Under the pieces are notes generated by a model that saw only the letters and a program-made list of their open reading frames with translations, was not told the origin of the DNA and did no database searches. The position numbers and the translations under genes are program-made. Below, piece by piece: positions 24,670 through 53,450 of a stretch of 64,000 nt of DNA. The DNA comes from Aurelia coerulea (taxonomy: Eukaryota > Cnidaria > Scyphozoa > Semaeostomeae > Ulmaridae): contig CM076959.1 of NCBI GenBank assembly GCA_039566865.1, positions 18,460,501 through 18,524,500 of the forward strand, written 5' to 3'. Numbering within the stretch: position 1 is the first letter of the stretch; every line of letters begins with the position of its first letter.

Positions 24670-24903
24670 TTGAATTGTACAAAACTCAATGATTTTGAAA
24701 AAAAGAAGTGGATGATTGGCTCATCTAAAGTTCCTAATCAAGAAAGATATGCAGCCATTTACACTGTCCTCCTTAAAGATTTGAAACCTTTATTTTCTAA
24801 GGATAGGGATAGGTTACGTCTTATCCTCTTGTCCTTTATTCAGCACCGCAACCCTGGTCTTTCTTGGTCTAAGTTCAGCCCTAAATTTATTTTGTACACA
24901 TAA
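24670..24903 (+). other. Unrecognised 77-codon reading frame
   Basis: An open frame on the plus strand whose amino-acid make-up looks protein-like (KPLFSKDRDRLRLILLSFIQ) but matches no family I know. No splice context or start was convincing. It may be a decayed transposon or gene remnant. Confidence 0.2.
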
Positions 24904-25066
24904 AACTAAATCAATTCACATTTTACGCACAGAACAGCAAGAGTGATTTTTGTGAAACAAAAGTTTTAGGTGTCCGAGAGGACAAAGCGATTTGCCTTTC
25001 TGAAGAATAAATTTCAAACCTCTAAGTGCACTCAATCAAATGAAACTAAACAGAGAAGAAGCACTA

Positions 25067-25492
25067 CAGTAAATCCCCGCATATAAGAACCTACACAAAT
25101 AAGATCCTAAATGCTCATTTTCCTAAATTATGCACCTCCTAATCAAGAACCTGTTTCAGTTTGATGGAAAATATGTTCTTATTGCAGGGGTGGCAAAGTT
25201 GATTTTGGATTGTCGTTATTAAGTTCATTTTTGTCCCAGTTGGCTGTTAAAGTTTCAATCTCCTCCCCTGCTGTTTGTAAGCTTAGAATTGGGTATTGGG
25301 TACATAATTACTGTACCAAAACAAATAACAGAGCTGGACATCTTTTTGGTGAAGATTCTAAAACGGCCTAAACAAGGCACTCTTTAAATAAGAACCTTTA
25401 TACCTTGAAATTGGTCTCAGTGCCATTAAAATAAGAACCTATTTCAGCCTGGCTCTCAAAAATGTTAGGTTCTAATATGCGGGGATTTCTCG
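25067..25492 (-). mobile_element. MITE family B, copy 2
   Basis: Left end CAGTAAATCCCCGCATATAA, right end ATATGCGGGGATTTCTCG, TA on each side. It is inverted relative to copy 1 and shares GTTCTTAT, GACAATCCAAAATC and CAGCAGGGGAG-type interior blocks. Confidence 0.8.
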
Positions 25493-25585
25493 TATGATTG
25501 GCTGCACTGGTGTGGAATCTAATAACGAGGCTGCCAAATTGCTTTGCCTTAATCAGACCTGTATCTTTTGTTTTACAAAATTTAC

Positions 25586-25729
25586 CCTTGCTGCACAGAA
25601 CTAGAAAATTAATAATATTTACAACTTCCAATTGCATTTCTTTTTGAGAGAAGGTCCTTCTATGCTCGGGTAATATTGCCAGAAACATTTCATGGCAATT
25701 ACTAATTTCCAGCTTTCGGTCTTCCTTGC
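25586..25729 (-). CDS. Possible alternative last exon of GATD1
   Basis: The acceptor TTGCAG at 25730 is followed by an open frame (beginning GC AAG GAA) to a GTAAAT donor at 25585, or onward to a stop at 25398 inside the MITE. It has the same entry phase as GATD1 exon 7, so exon 6 could splice straight to it. The encoded end, VVNIINFLVLCSKG, loosely echoes the GATD1 C-terminal helix ([12 protein letters not shown]). It may instead serve in another frame as the true last exon (25729-25702). Confidence 0.3.
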
Positions 25730-28700
25730 CTGCAAGAGTTAAAATAAAATGTCAGAAAACAGCGATGAAACAGTTATTTCTTTTGAGTTATCCTGACTTC
25801 ATTTGTTGTCCATGGTTGCATCTAACGTTTAAAATGAACCATAGACGATATCCCATTAAATTTCGGTGTCCGGATTCCTCAAAGAGTTATCCGGAGTTCA
25901 TTTGTTGTCCATGGTTGCATCTAACGTTTAAAATGAACCATAGACGATATCCCATTAAATTTCGGTGTCCGGATTCCTCAAAAGTATCCAAATGATCAAT
26001 ATCTTTGAACTTTGCCGAGATTCTTCAAATCTCCGAAAAACTGCCAAAAGACCATTTCAGTCATGGGAATTTATCAGCGGTTGAAATCTGTCAAAACGTT
26101 CTAACAGCTGAATCAAAACACATTGGACTGCTTGTAGAGTATTGAGGTTGCGCGCAGCCTAAAATACACTCGACAAAGGCCTGAGCAGTGCTGAGCAGAG
26201 CTATGAGACGAGTCAGCTCAAGAACATCAAGGACCATCGACAAATTATATCCCTTAGCTATGAACTTGGTCTGGCGTCAGTTTCTCAGGAAAGCATATTA
26301 TAATACAACACACAACACTTATCGCTTGAAAGCATCAGAAATTTTTTTTTAATAAATCTCGAGTGAAACTTAATAGCATTGCTACGACCGCCTCCTTATG
26401 GCGAGAATTGGTGAACTGTTGACTACTTAATTTCCCTGATTTTAATTTTGGAAAAGTCCGTGAGTAGGCTTGCAACTAGATCATCAATGTAAAAACATTC
26501 TTACTTTTAAAATGCTACAAATCAATTTACTGGAAACGAAGGCTGACAAACGAATTTCGATCGCACTAGTCTAATACCCCAGTCGATCACACTTGCAAGT
26601 TAAACCGGCTTAGACCAAAACAAGTTATCAAATGAGGCCTTATAATTGGTCAATTGAACAAAAACTGAAATTCAACCTGGTTTACGGCCTGTTTATATGA
26701 GGAAAACACCTCACCTGTCAGTGAGATGTTTTTCCTCATATAAACTGGCCCTTAGATAAAGTTAGTTTTTAACTGTGCCAGTAAGAATGCGGTATAAATG
26801 TTCAGTGATTAACATTGTTCTTCTGACAGCATGAAAAGCAAACTTTTGAAAACGAGTTGAGTGTATGCGTTCGTTGTTGAATAATCACATCAACATGGTT
26901 CCATTTTGTGTGTGGTCTTTTGCGACATATAGTGATTTTCTTTACTGTTAATTAGGAAAGCATTTTGATTCAATTTCGATAATCTTGCTTCACGAAACAA
27001 TCGTTCTTTCCGCATCATTTTAATTCGACGAAATGCAGCAGAGTTAGTTACATTGGGATGTAGCTCTTTTTGAGAACAATATTAAAGGCGATTTGTATTG
27101 ACTACAATAAATAGACCTTTTAGCTGTTCTGAAAAGAATCAGAATCGAACAATATTTTGCTATATTTTATAGAATTTTCGAATGTGTACAATACTGATAA
27201 AAGCTCTAACGGCACTCAATCGAACCTTGCGTATAAAAATGTATAAAAATAACGCTCGATCCAGGTTCTTTTGTAGAATAGCTAAAAGGTCTATTGAAAG
27301 ATGAAACATACCTTGCATTGCAAAGTAGAATTAGATTCTGTACAGCTGACAAAGTAGAGTTATCATTTTGTCCAGTGATGACATGGCGATCTATGACAAC
27401 ATGAACACAATCATTCCGGCTGCCTGAAAAAGAAACAGGGAGATTAGATTAGATCTATTCATGTTTCATATTTAATTCTTTTAAGTTGCCCTTCAGCAGA
27501 AGCTGGTTTTCAAGGGGCCCTCCGATAAAAGCATTAATTACAATCTAAGGAAACAAAATAAAAAGCTATTAATTAAATTAAACTATAAAATCAGACAAAA
27601 TCATCGAAAATAATCCCAAGAAACTTACTACTGAACGTTGCACCATTTTCTTTGATGAAATCTTCTGGAATGAAAGGTAACTCGGGAAACTCTGCCAGCT
27701 GACACACTTCAAATAATGATGGCTGCGAAGATAAAGGATTCTTAATCAGAACGATAAGTTGAATGATATCAAGGGGAAAATATTATAGTCCATCTCATAT
27801 CATTTGTCACGTGTGATTTGTGATAATGCAAAATTACTCATGAAAAACGTTTCAGTTTTTCTTTTTTGCAGATATTTTTGCGTGACACGTTGAAACAGAC
27901 TTACAAAAATAGGAAAGGAACCAAAAAAATGCCATGGAGGAAATGTTTTGGGAACTATTTTAGCTTCAAATTTTTAGTAATTTTTGGTGCAAAGCCTTTG
28001 AGACAAAATATCAGGGATACTGCACAGCTCTGATTTCAAAACCTGCAAAGTGAAAAAATCAAACTTTTCGGTGAAAACGTGCAGCTTATATCTACGTGCT
28101 TCTCGTACTCTCAATATTATTCAAAAGTCAAATCAAAGTGGAAGCACTTCTCAGTAGCATAGCAATCATTCGTCGTACATAGCCGATTTTTTCGTGCCCC
28201 ATGGTCGAAACCGCCAAAGCCTCATTTTCACGGACTAATCAGACGGCTAAAAAGCGAGGGAGACAAAAGAAACCCGTGAAGATTTTCCTAAATTTTACCT
28301 ACCTTCATAAAACGCAACCAGGACAAAAAACTGCTTGATATTTCCCGAATTTTTGTAAAGCGATCTACTCTCCATATGTTTGGGAGTACAAATTTGGATG
28401 CCGGTTAAAATATCTTCAGGATTGGCGGAGTTATTGCCTCTCCAATAGACAAAATCGGCGAAGGCTTGTCGAGACCTGTTTACGCCACTTCAAGTCAGGT
28501 GATAAAGCCTCTTGATAAAACCTCTTTTGAATTTTATAAGTTATTTCGCAACGAGCAAACTTTCGCCATGAATGTAAAAAGTAGTACAATACAGAAACTT
28601 CCCTAGAGTATTGCCACATGACTTGAAATGCGCGAACAAGCCTTTGTAGACTTTTTCAATTCACATAGAAACCGTAGGGGCATTAAATCTTCAATAAAAG

Positions 28701-31613
28701 AAAATTCAGCGAAAGACAATAGCAAGAACAATTGAAAACACAGATTGTGGCGTTTTCGGGTCGTTCTTACAACAATCACTATTGTTATTACTATTGTCTC
28801 CCGGCCAGAATCTCTATTGTTCAAGGTTCAGTGCCTTATCGGTTTGTTTGTGGCCATAACTCCACCAATCCTGGAGATATTTTAACCGGCATCCAAACTT
28901 TTACTCCCAAACATCTGGAGAGTAGATTGCTTTAAAAAAATTCGGGAAATCTCAAGCAGTTTTTTGTCCTGGTTGCGTTTTATGAAGGTAGGTAAAATTT
29001 AGGAAAATCTTCATGGGTTTCTTTTGTCTCCCTCGCTTTTTAGCCGTCTGATTGGTCCGTGAAAATGAGGCTTTGGCGGTTTCGACCATGGGCCACGAGC
29101 AATCGGCTATGTACGACGAATGATTCCTATGCTCTTCTCAGTAGGAAACATCTTTGAACCCATGATGTTAATTTTCCCTTAAAAAAACTATTCAAATGTT
29201 AATGTACCGGGTGAGTCAAAAAAAGACCCGGTGTTTGAAAGGCTACTGCTCCCTGAATATATAAGCAATGATATTTTGTAGCGTTGGATTGAATAACCAA
29301 CATGTTCATCTATTTCTTCAATATTACTGCTTTATTTCAAATCCCGGGCTTTTTTATCGACTCATCCAGTATATCATTAAAAATGATCACTGCTTGAATT
29401 AGCTATCAATTTGCTCTTGTTAAGAAACAAAAAGGAAGTAACACTTTGCTTACTGCAGTCAAAGAATAATCATTGAAACTCCAGTCTTTTTCTCCATTTG
29501 AAAATGCTGAAAAGAATCCATTAGTTCCATGGCCAATTGCACATAGAGGTTCTATAAAGAAAATAGAAAAATAGAGAACCTTATTGGTTCATACAAGAAG
29601 TCTTGTAGCAAAGGATACTGTACATGTAACATAGTTTACAAACAAGATGAAAATAGGAAGTTGCCCGATTTTCTAAAATTTGACTAACTAATTAGCCAAG
29701 CATAACTTAAACTGTAACCAGGAATGCCTTTTGGTAACAAATTGTGTTTTTCATCAAAACGCTGATAAAGACTTCAAGGAACAGTGGGCCCAGCAAAGAG
29801 CCTTGTTGGATTTCAGATGCAATATTAATTCATGGGCATAACAAAAAACATGATTCTTAAAAATCAACTGTTCAAAGATTCATTTAAAATAAGTTGTGAT
29901 TTGGTTTAAAATCAAATAATCATTTTCAAGCAGTAATTAAATAACAAACAATTATAAACATCACAACTCAAAAAAGTTTAATTGAAAGAATTCTCACTTT
30001 TATCTTCAATAAATTCATTCAATATTTTGCCAAGGTCTTTGTGTTTTGCTAAATCATAACTGCAGCCAAGTCCACTTGGAATCAGCAAAGCAGAATAACG
30101 AATAGCTGATTAAGAAAATAAGATGTCAATCAAAGTTTATCTCATACAGTACAGTACTTATGCAGATTAACACAACTTTCTTTTCCTCAGTTGATAAAAA
30201 TTTTTATAGTCTCTGGTACATCTCAAAAATTCTTATCAGGATGTACACAGAACTCTTCAAATTTCTTATATTTGAAAATTCTTGTCATGCTAATGTGTGC
30301 ATAACCTCTGATGTAAGCATTCAAAGAATAATTTTGCATCGACTGTAAAAATGTTAACATCAAATTTCATGTATATACAGTACTTCTTATTCTATAATTC
30401 ATAAAGATTTGAAAAATATCTAAATAGTGTAAATTTGTGGTATTTGATAGGGACTCACATTCAACATCCTCTAATTTTCCTGGTACACTAAATGGTTTTG
30501 CTCTGAATTCATTTAACCATCTCCTGCTATTGTCATCAATTTTTGTAAATTCAATAGGCTTTCCCTAAAAGTCAAAGAGAGAAAATATTAATTAATTAGA
30601 TTTGCAATTTTATTGCATATGGGTCATGAAGGTAATAATCTAAACCAAAGAACAAATTGCACCTAGTCAAAATGATAATGCTACATAAAGAAAATTTCTT
30701 CCCTTGCATATAATTGTTTAAAATGTTGATTGTTTATGTTGAGAAATCAAATGCAGAACATTCAATACAAACCTCAGGTGTTACAATGTAGACATTGAAA
30801 GCAGAATGTGTCAGAGTAAATGAATGGATGAAGGATTGAGCAGATACACCTGCAATAAAAGGCCATGTATGTAATTATTAACCTAGATTCATCAAATTAA
30901 TCTTAGTGAACTCAGCTGTATCAAATTTATTCTGTACATGGGGAAGTTCTTTCTCCTACCCTGCATCACTTTTTTTGGCAATAAAGGGCCACAAATCTTT
31001 TTTGCCTTCTTAGAGGCAGGAGAACTGTGAATAAATAAACCTTTCAGATATTTTATATAATAGTCTGGATTGAGCAATGTCTTTTCAAATATTTTGTTGA
31101 CTTTAATGAATTTTTTAATGTACGCGATGGTGGTACGATAGATAGAGTAGAGGTAATCATGCCATTCAGTCAAACCTTCACCATATAAAAATGAATAATA
31201 AAATCATTTGATATGATGCAGAGTCCAGACTCATTTGTAGATCTCTAGAGAGCTGAAGTAGTTAAGGTCTATCTATTTTACCTGCAAAAAAAATTCGCAA
31301 ATGCAAGAAATGTGACGGAGGGAGGACATAATAAACACCAATTTTGTCATTCATCTTCTCGAAAAGATATATTTAGTTAGGCCTTCTTGTACTGTCTGTG
31401 TGCAGAAGAGAGAGGGCCCTCCTCCTTTTTTCGGTTTCTCTCCCCTCTCGTTCGAAACTTATTTACAACATCAGAACAATGCTAAGTTAGTCATATATTT
31501 CGATTCCTGGAAAATAAACTGCTGCATTTTCATATGTAAAACTATGTACTTGGCAATTTACCTTGTTTTGCTCCGCTGCAGACAATCAAGCAGTTTGGTT
31601 TTTTGGCAGCCAT
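25702..31613 (-). CDS. GATD1: Glutamine amidotransferase-like class 1 domain protein GATD1 (PDDC1)
   Basis: Exons 31613-31562, 30849-30773, 30564-30459, 30105-29998, 29551-29454, 27722-27629 and 27423-27312 are certain by sequence and phase. A last exon 25729-25702 (ending GRPKAGN, stop) fits the phase and gives 224 residues, close to the human protein's length. The protein begins [17 protein letters not shown]. It has [11 protein letters not shown], the TPEGKPIEF turn, [27 protein letters not shown] and [14 protein letters not shown], all matching GATD1. The fold is DJ-1/PfpI-like. Where active DJ-1/PfpI members have a nucleophile Cys (AICHG), this reads AIGHG (G121), a feature I recall in vertebrate GATD1 too, so it is probably not a classical amidotransferase. 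GATD1's role is not established. Repeats fill introns 5 to 7. Confidence 0.93.
25786..25981 (+). repeat. Recent 99-bp tandem duplication
   Basis: Two nearly identical 99-bp units, starting near 25786 and 25885 (TTTGTTGTCCATGGTTGCAT repeats with period 99). As 99 is a multiple of three, both units read the same 33 residues in one frame. The surrounding frame has no family resemblance. Confidence 0.9.
26688..26753. repeat. Hairpin with 28-bp arms
   Basis: TTTATATGAGGAAAACACCT and its near-perfect inverted copy AGATGTTTTTCCTCATATAA face each other across a few bases (CACCTGTCAGTG). It is probably a very short foldback element in the last GATD1 intron. Confidence 0.7.
27114..27291. mobile_element. 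MITE family D, copy 1 (GACCTTTTAGCT ends)
   Basis: GACCTTTTAGCTGTTCT at the left, AGAATAGCTAAAAGGTC at the right, TA on both sides. It lies 20 bp after the GATD1 exon 7 donor. Other members are at 32741, 33051, 41143 and 49416. Confidence 0.85.
27787..27902. mobile_element. MITE family E, diverged copy (about 115 bp)
   Basis: Ends AGTCCATCTC and AAACAGACTT. The interior GATTTGTGATAATGCAAAAT matches the better copy at 31919-32032. Confidence 0.6.
28157..29132. mobile_element. Large foldback element with about 281-bp arms
   Basis: Left arm 28157-28438 and right arm 28852-29132 are inverted copies at high identity. Both carry TCATTCGTCGTACATAGCCG, GGTCGAAACCGCCAAAGCCT, TTCATAAAACGCAACCAGGA and CCGGTTAAAATATCT. 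The 413-bp centre encodes nothing obvious. It lies in GATD1 intron 5. A one-arm relative is at 58084-58270. Confidence 0.88.
29207..29369. mobile_element. Small MITE with CCGGGTGAGTC ends
   Basis: CCGGGTGAGTCAAAAAAAGA at the left faces TTTTTTATCGACTCATCCAG at the right, with TA at both borders. A second inverted pair (CCCGGTG / CCCGGGC) follows inside. Confidence 0.75.
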
Positions 31614-31918
31614 CTTGTTTTGAAACCATTTGAAACACAGCTGTGCGGCGTGAACGAGGCATATTACTGCGCAACGAACTCTTCGAGCAGGAGCAGGAGA
31701 CAATCCGAAATTCCTCACAATACTTGCAAGAAATTGACACAGAATTTATCCCAGATAGGAAGGTCTTCACCGTAGCAATTTGACGTCCCACCGGATTTGG
31801 GTCTGTTTAAAATAAGATGTCATCGACGATAATGTGGAAATGACCGCAAAAATAACAACAATCACACAGTTAGCACGCGTAATTTCGCGTCATCGCAAAT
31901 CTCACCTGGACATCAAAA

Positions 31919-32032
31919 GTCCGTCTCAAATTAGATGTCACCTGAGATTTGCGATAACGCAAAATTCCTTTGCAAAACACTTTCATTTTTATTCGCGAGC
32001 ATTTGCAGGTGACATCTAATTTGAGACAGACT
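31919..32032. mobile_element. MITE family E, best copy
   Basis: Terminal inverted repeat GTCCGTCTCAAATTAGATGT / ACATCTAATTTGAGACAGAC. The core reads GATTTGCGATAACGCAAAAT. It lies upstream of the GATD1 start. Relatives: 27787, 36950, 45991. Confidence 0.85.
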
Positions 32033-32082
32033 ATAATTTGAAACTGACTCAAGCAACCTGTAAAATACCTACTGGAAAAAAA

Positions 32083-32448
32083 CAAGGGCAGATTTTATAA
32101 TGCAATAGCATCAGTTGCTATTGCACAATAGCATTTTGTTTATTTGATTCAGGAGACGAGCAAAAGGCATTACAATTCTCGCATATTTAGGGCTCACATG
32201 AACCAATTACTACTAACTTTAGATTTACCCTTCTCCTTTCGTTATAAGCACATAACTTCTCTCAAAAACCACCTTTCGCGTGCACAAGGCGAGAGTTTGC
32301 CCTACCGCTTTCGGAGCAACTTTCGCAGCCTTGTTTGTTTTGAAATATTGGTTGAAAGAATTTCCTTTGTCTGCAGTCGCTAAACGCTTTGAATTGAGGT
32401 GTCAATTAAAAGCAACTGATGCTATTGTAATACAAAATCTGCCCTTAT
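32083..32448. mobile_element. Foldback MITE, family A, copy 3 (internal deletion)
   Basis: Ends AAGGGCAGATTTTATAATGC and GTAATACAAAATCTGCCCTT. The right half retains CTTTGTCTGCAGTCGCTAAA, as in copy 2. Much of the left arm is missing or replaced. Confidence 0.8.
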
Positions 32449-32740
32449 TATTGGAACAAACTTTAGTCTCGAATGAATACACGTGAAATACAAGGAACAA
32501 AACAATGATATTTAGAATGTGGAGAAATAATTCAAACTCATTTCAAATATCAACAAATACGAATTATTGTTACTAAAAGATAACTACTGTACACACAATA
32601 CGATTACTTGAAAAAGCACAGCTTTAACTAGTAATTACCCAATCAAAGTTAACCGTTTACACTATTCATACGCGAGGTGACATTTGCTGTCTATGTCTAC
32701 ACTATTTATTGAAATGAAGAGGGAGACGAGAACGACCATA

Positions 32741-32924
32741 GACCTTTTAGCTATTCTGAAAAGAATCAGAATCGAACGATATTTTGCTACATTTTGCAGA
32801 ATTTGCGAATGTGCACAAAAAAGTGATAGAAGCTCTCACGCCACTCGATCGAAGCTCGCGTACTCATAAAAATGTATAAAAACAACAGTCGATCCAGGCT
32901 CTTTAGTAGAAAGGCTACAAGGTC
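32741..32924. mobile_element. MITE family D, copy 2
   Basis: GACCTTTTAGCTATTCTGAA at the left and AAGGCTACAAGGTC at the right, TA on both sides. Confidence 0.85.
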
Positions 32925-33050
32925 TATTGGGAATGTGACATATATCTTCTATGTGTTCCGACATAAAGTTTCCAACAAAGAAAACAAGGCGTTAAATATC
33001 CTCCACCGTTAAATATCTGTTTGAATATTTCTTTTAGCACACTGACAATA

Positions 33051-33232
33051 TACCTTTCAGCTATTCTAAAAAAGAATCTGGGTCGAACGATATTTCAATA
33101 TATTTTGTAGAATTTTCGTTTGTGAACAATAGTGATAGAAGCTCTAACGCCACTCAATCGAACCTCTCGTATAAAAACGTATGCAAATATCGCTCAATCC
33201 AGACTCTTTTTAGAATACCGTAGCTAAAATAA
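33051..33232. mobile_element. MITE family D, copy 3
   Basis: Diverged member: ACCTTTCAGCTATTCTAAAA to TAGCTAAAAT. It shares AAGCTCTAACGCCACTCAAT with the others and lies about 130 bp from copy 2. Confidence 0.75.
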
Positions 33233-33355
33233 ACGGTCCCTTGCAGACAGAAATTGGCCGTCTAAAAAATGTTTTCACGCGCAAGTTTGACATCAAACAA
33301 TGAAAAGAGTACTGGGAAACCAAAAAATGTTGTGACATTTAACAAAACTACTTAA

Positions 33356-33497
33356 AGAACGCCAGTCAACCAGCATCCTTTGCGCGCGTCGCATTTTACC
33401 TTTTGACTGCGGCAGCCATTTTCATATGACATCGTACATAGCAGTGCTCAGCAAAGCGCGACCGCAAAGGATGCTGGTTGACCGGCGTCCTTTAAGG
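33356..33497. mobile_element. Short MITE with GCCAGTCAACCAGCATCCTT ends
   Basis: AACGCCAGTCAACCAGCATC at the left faces GATGCTGGTTGACCGGCGTC at the right. Total about 140 bp. Confidence 0.8.
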
Positions 33498-33720
33498 GGT
33501 CTGTTTCATCCAGCATGCCTTGGACGTGCCGTCTCTTTGTTGGCCTTTGTTGTCGCCATTTTCATCCAACTTCAGCATAGGGTGATCAAAAGAGGAAATA
33601 ATTAAAATAGCTTCTATACCTTGTGCTGCGAATTACTCAAATAAAAAGAGAAGAAATGAACGAAAGCTACAAAAATCAAAGGTAATTTCCGAGATGGTCG
33701 ATTGATCACTTTTGCGATTG

Positions 33721-33868
33721 TCGATTAAACGATTGGTTGATCAATTAACTGAGTGGTAACCACAAATTGCCTTGAAAATCATTCAAAAGAAGTCATTGTC
33801 GATTAAACGATTGGTTGATCAATTAACTGAGTGGTAACCACAAATTGCCTTGAAAATCATTCAAAAGA
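33721..33868 (+). repeat. 78-bp tandem duplication
   Basis: TCGATTAAACGATTGGTTGA begins two essentially identical 78-bp units at 33721 and 33799, the second incomplete. A diverged third fragment (AATTGCCTTGAAAATCATTC) is near 34042. Confidence 0.9.
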
Positions 33869-34361
33869 AGGCACTATTGAGCGACGCAACTTCAGGTAAC
33901 CTCCATTGCAATAAGGACTTTCTCGGACGATTCTGATACGAATTTCAAGCACATCACCAAAGTGGGAATATCGCGAAAAATGACGAAGGCTTCTGAATGC
34001 TCAACAAGGGCAGAAAGTCAATTCGATGACCGGTATTCGTAAATTGCCTTGAAAATCATTCAAAAAAAGGAATTATTGTGCACGACAGCCTCAGAAAAAG
34101 CCTCAATTGCAATAACAGCCTGCTCAATCCTTTTCCAAGTACATTATCAAAGTAGAAATATCGCGAACAATGACAATATATATAATGGCTTAGGAATGCT
34201 TTACAAGGGTAGCAACCAGCTTAGCCGACCCAGACCAGCTGAGTGTCCGTTACTAAGCTCACCCTTGAAACTTTTCCAAAGACGTAACACTTAATGACGC
34301 GTCATAAATAGTTTAAGAGACAGTAAGTAGGGGAGGGGGAAATTAATGATGCAATGTCAGT

Positions 34362-34376
34362 GGGGGGGGGGGGGGG
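34362..34376 (+). repeat. G15 homopolymer
   Basis: Run of 15 G in intergenic sequence. Its length is unreliable. Confidence 0.8.
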
Positions 34377-34708
34377 CAATGAGCAAGTTAACCAGCCTCC
34401 ACTAGCCTCAAGCAGCAGTTGCCTTGTTGTTAAACTTGTGAAGAAATATGGGCAATAATTTAATCAAATACAACACAACTCCTTCAAGGACATGAGTTTT
34501 CCATCAACAAAGAATCAAAATGAGAATGCAACAGACTCTGTTGTCAAGGTTGGGCAAAGCTTCTTCAAGGTGTTTCAAGATCTATACGAATTTTTTGACT
34601 GTTAAAAATAAAATCGCAACCATAAAATCCGTGTAGGAGAAGCAACAACATATTGGCCGCACCCACATTGCAAGTTGGCTAAGTTAAGACACATTACATA
34701 CACGTATC

Positions 34709-34889
34709 TTGTTGGGGAGATGAGATCGCTTTGTCCGAGGAAACTTACGTGTCCCCCCGTGCAGTGGGTCAAAGCGCATGCGCCCGTCAGAGCTTCAACC
34801 CCAAAACACTACTGCGCATGAGCTTTAACCTACTGCACGGGGGGAAGCATGGGTTTCCTCGGGTGAAGCGTATCTCGTCTCCCCAACAA
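34709..34889. mobile_element. MITE with TTGTTGGGGAGA ends and TATC flanks
   Basis: Ends TTGTTGGGGAGATGAGAT and inverted TCTCGTCTCCCCAACAA. TATC stands on both sides (34705-34708, 34890-34893), possibly a 4-bp target duplication. Inner arms CCCCCCGTGCAGT and ACTGCACGGGGGG make a second hairpin. Confidence 0.8.
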
Positions 34890-35156
34890 TATCATTCATA
34901 ACAAACTTTCAGATAACAAAAAGGAATTTGAATACTGCAAAAAATTCGTTCAGAAACTTTTAACTTTGTCTAGGAAAGGTGCGGCCTATGTGCGAGTGCG
35001 GCTTGTATGCGGGTGTTCCTTATTGTGAGTGAATTTTAGGGTAATCACCTTCAGAACGAATCGCTATGCCTTCCCAAAATGTGCACTCGTGCATACTATA
35101 CGACTTAATGAAACAAAACTAAACAGTTCTGTGCGGTAATTGATTCTCGATATTTA

Positions 35157-35883
35157 CAGGGTGTCCCAGAAAAATTGTTCGACGTTTGATTAAATGTTAA
35201 AAAATAACGATAAGGCTCCTGATAGATTTTGAATTAATTTTAGACGCCAGAATTTTGTGAATCCGCTAAGAATTCACGGAGTTACAAGCTTTTTAAGTTC
35301 AAATTTGTGCGAAAGCTGAAACCAGACGCCCCCAACTGACTTTTTTTCCAAAAAGACGTCCTAAAATCGAGGTAACAGGAGAATGTCTAATGTGTTTCCT
35401 CTCGTCGATATCAGAGCAAACAAAATAGGACTTCTAAAGATATTTAATTCTTGCAACCGTTGCCAAAATTTACTTAAGAATGTAAGTATCTATAAACATT
35501 GAATGAAAACTTAATCGATGAGAGACGGGTCGATTCCAAATTGTGCTGAACAGGATTCCTCCAAGCATCCATAACCTTGATTAAATGTTATAAAAAGCTA
35601 GTTTATCAAAAGTACTTTTGAAATTCCATTAGATTTGCTTTGAATAAACGAGATTCTACTTTCACAAAATATACAATTTAGGGGCGTCTGGTTTCAGCTT
35701 TTGCACAAACTTGAACTTCAATAGCTCGTAACTCTGTGAATATTTAGCCAATTTGCTAGCTTCTGGTGTCTAAAATTAATTTAAAATCTCAGCAATATGG
35801 TTGTTTTACCATGGAGCCCGTTCAGTATTTCGTTATTTTTTGACATTTAATCAAACTTCGAACAATCTTTTAGGGACACCCTG
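35157..35883. mobile_element. Palindromic element with CAGGGTGTCCC ends, 727 bp
   Basis: CAGGGTGTCCCAGAAAAATT at the left, TTTAGGGACACCCTG at the right, TA on both sides. Inverted arms of about 200 bp carry GACGCCAGAATTTT.. and GGGGGCGTCTGGTTTCAGC. It lies downstream of the NDR kinase stop. Confidence 0.85.
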
Positions 35884-36121
35884 TATTTCTTTACTACGTC
35901 AGATAAATAATCCGTTTGGAATTGTTTCAAATCTTCGCAATCTTACTCAAATATCTTGAAACTTACGCGACTTTCACAGCATTCCTAAATAGTCTATCGT
36001 TTCCAGTTCTCTTCATTTCACTGATCATGAAGTTAACGTCTGATCTATCGTGGCAAATAGTTTATCTTCCTTTTCACAGGAACAAGATTTCGTCCGTGCG
36101 TAAATTAAACAGGTGATCATT

Positions 36122-53218
<17,097 letters not shown>

Positions 53219-53409
53219 GTCTGGTGTTTGGGTGAGCTTTTGAAGCGAAGATTGCACGGCTTTTTGATGGCTTCTTGGCTTTAGTTGCTGTGCTTTGTTG
53301 AGATTTTTACCCCATAACAATTCTTGTTCACCGCCGCTGCTTTTCAGCTTTCTTGATTTTGTGAAGTTCACGTCGAAGCTTCGTTTGTTATTCTGGGAAG
53401 ATCGGAAAC

Positions 53410-53450
53410 AACCAATCAGATTACAGAACACAGCAAAACTAACCAATCAC
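53410..53450 (-). promoter_or_regulatory. Paired CCAAT boxes upstream of NDR kinase
   Basis: ACCAATCA occurs twice (about 53411 and 53442), 30 bp apart and about 200 bp upstream of the kinase ATG; on the gene's strand they read ATTGGT. Such spaced inverted CCAAT boxes are common in NF-Y promoters. There is no transcript evidence. Confidence 0.35.

Noticed and set aside
25726..25995. 89-codon frame containing a repeated 33-residue block
   Set aside because: Explained by a 99-bp tandem DNA duplication; no known domain.
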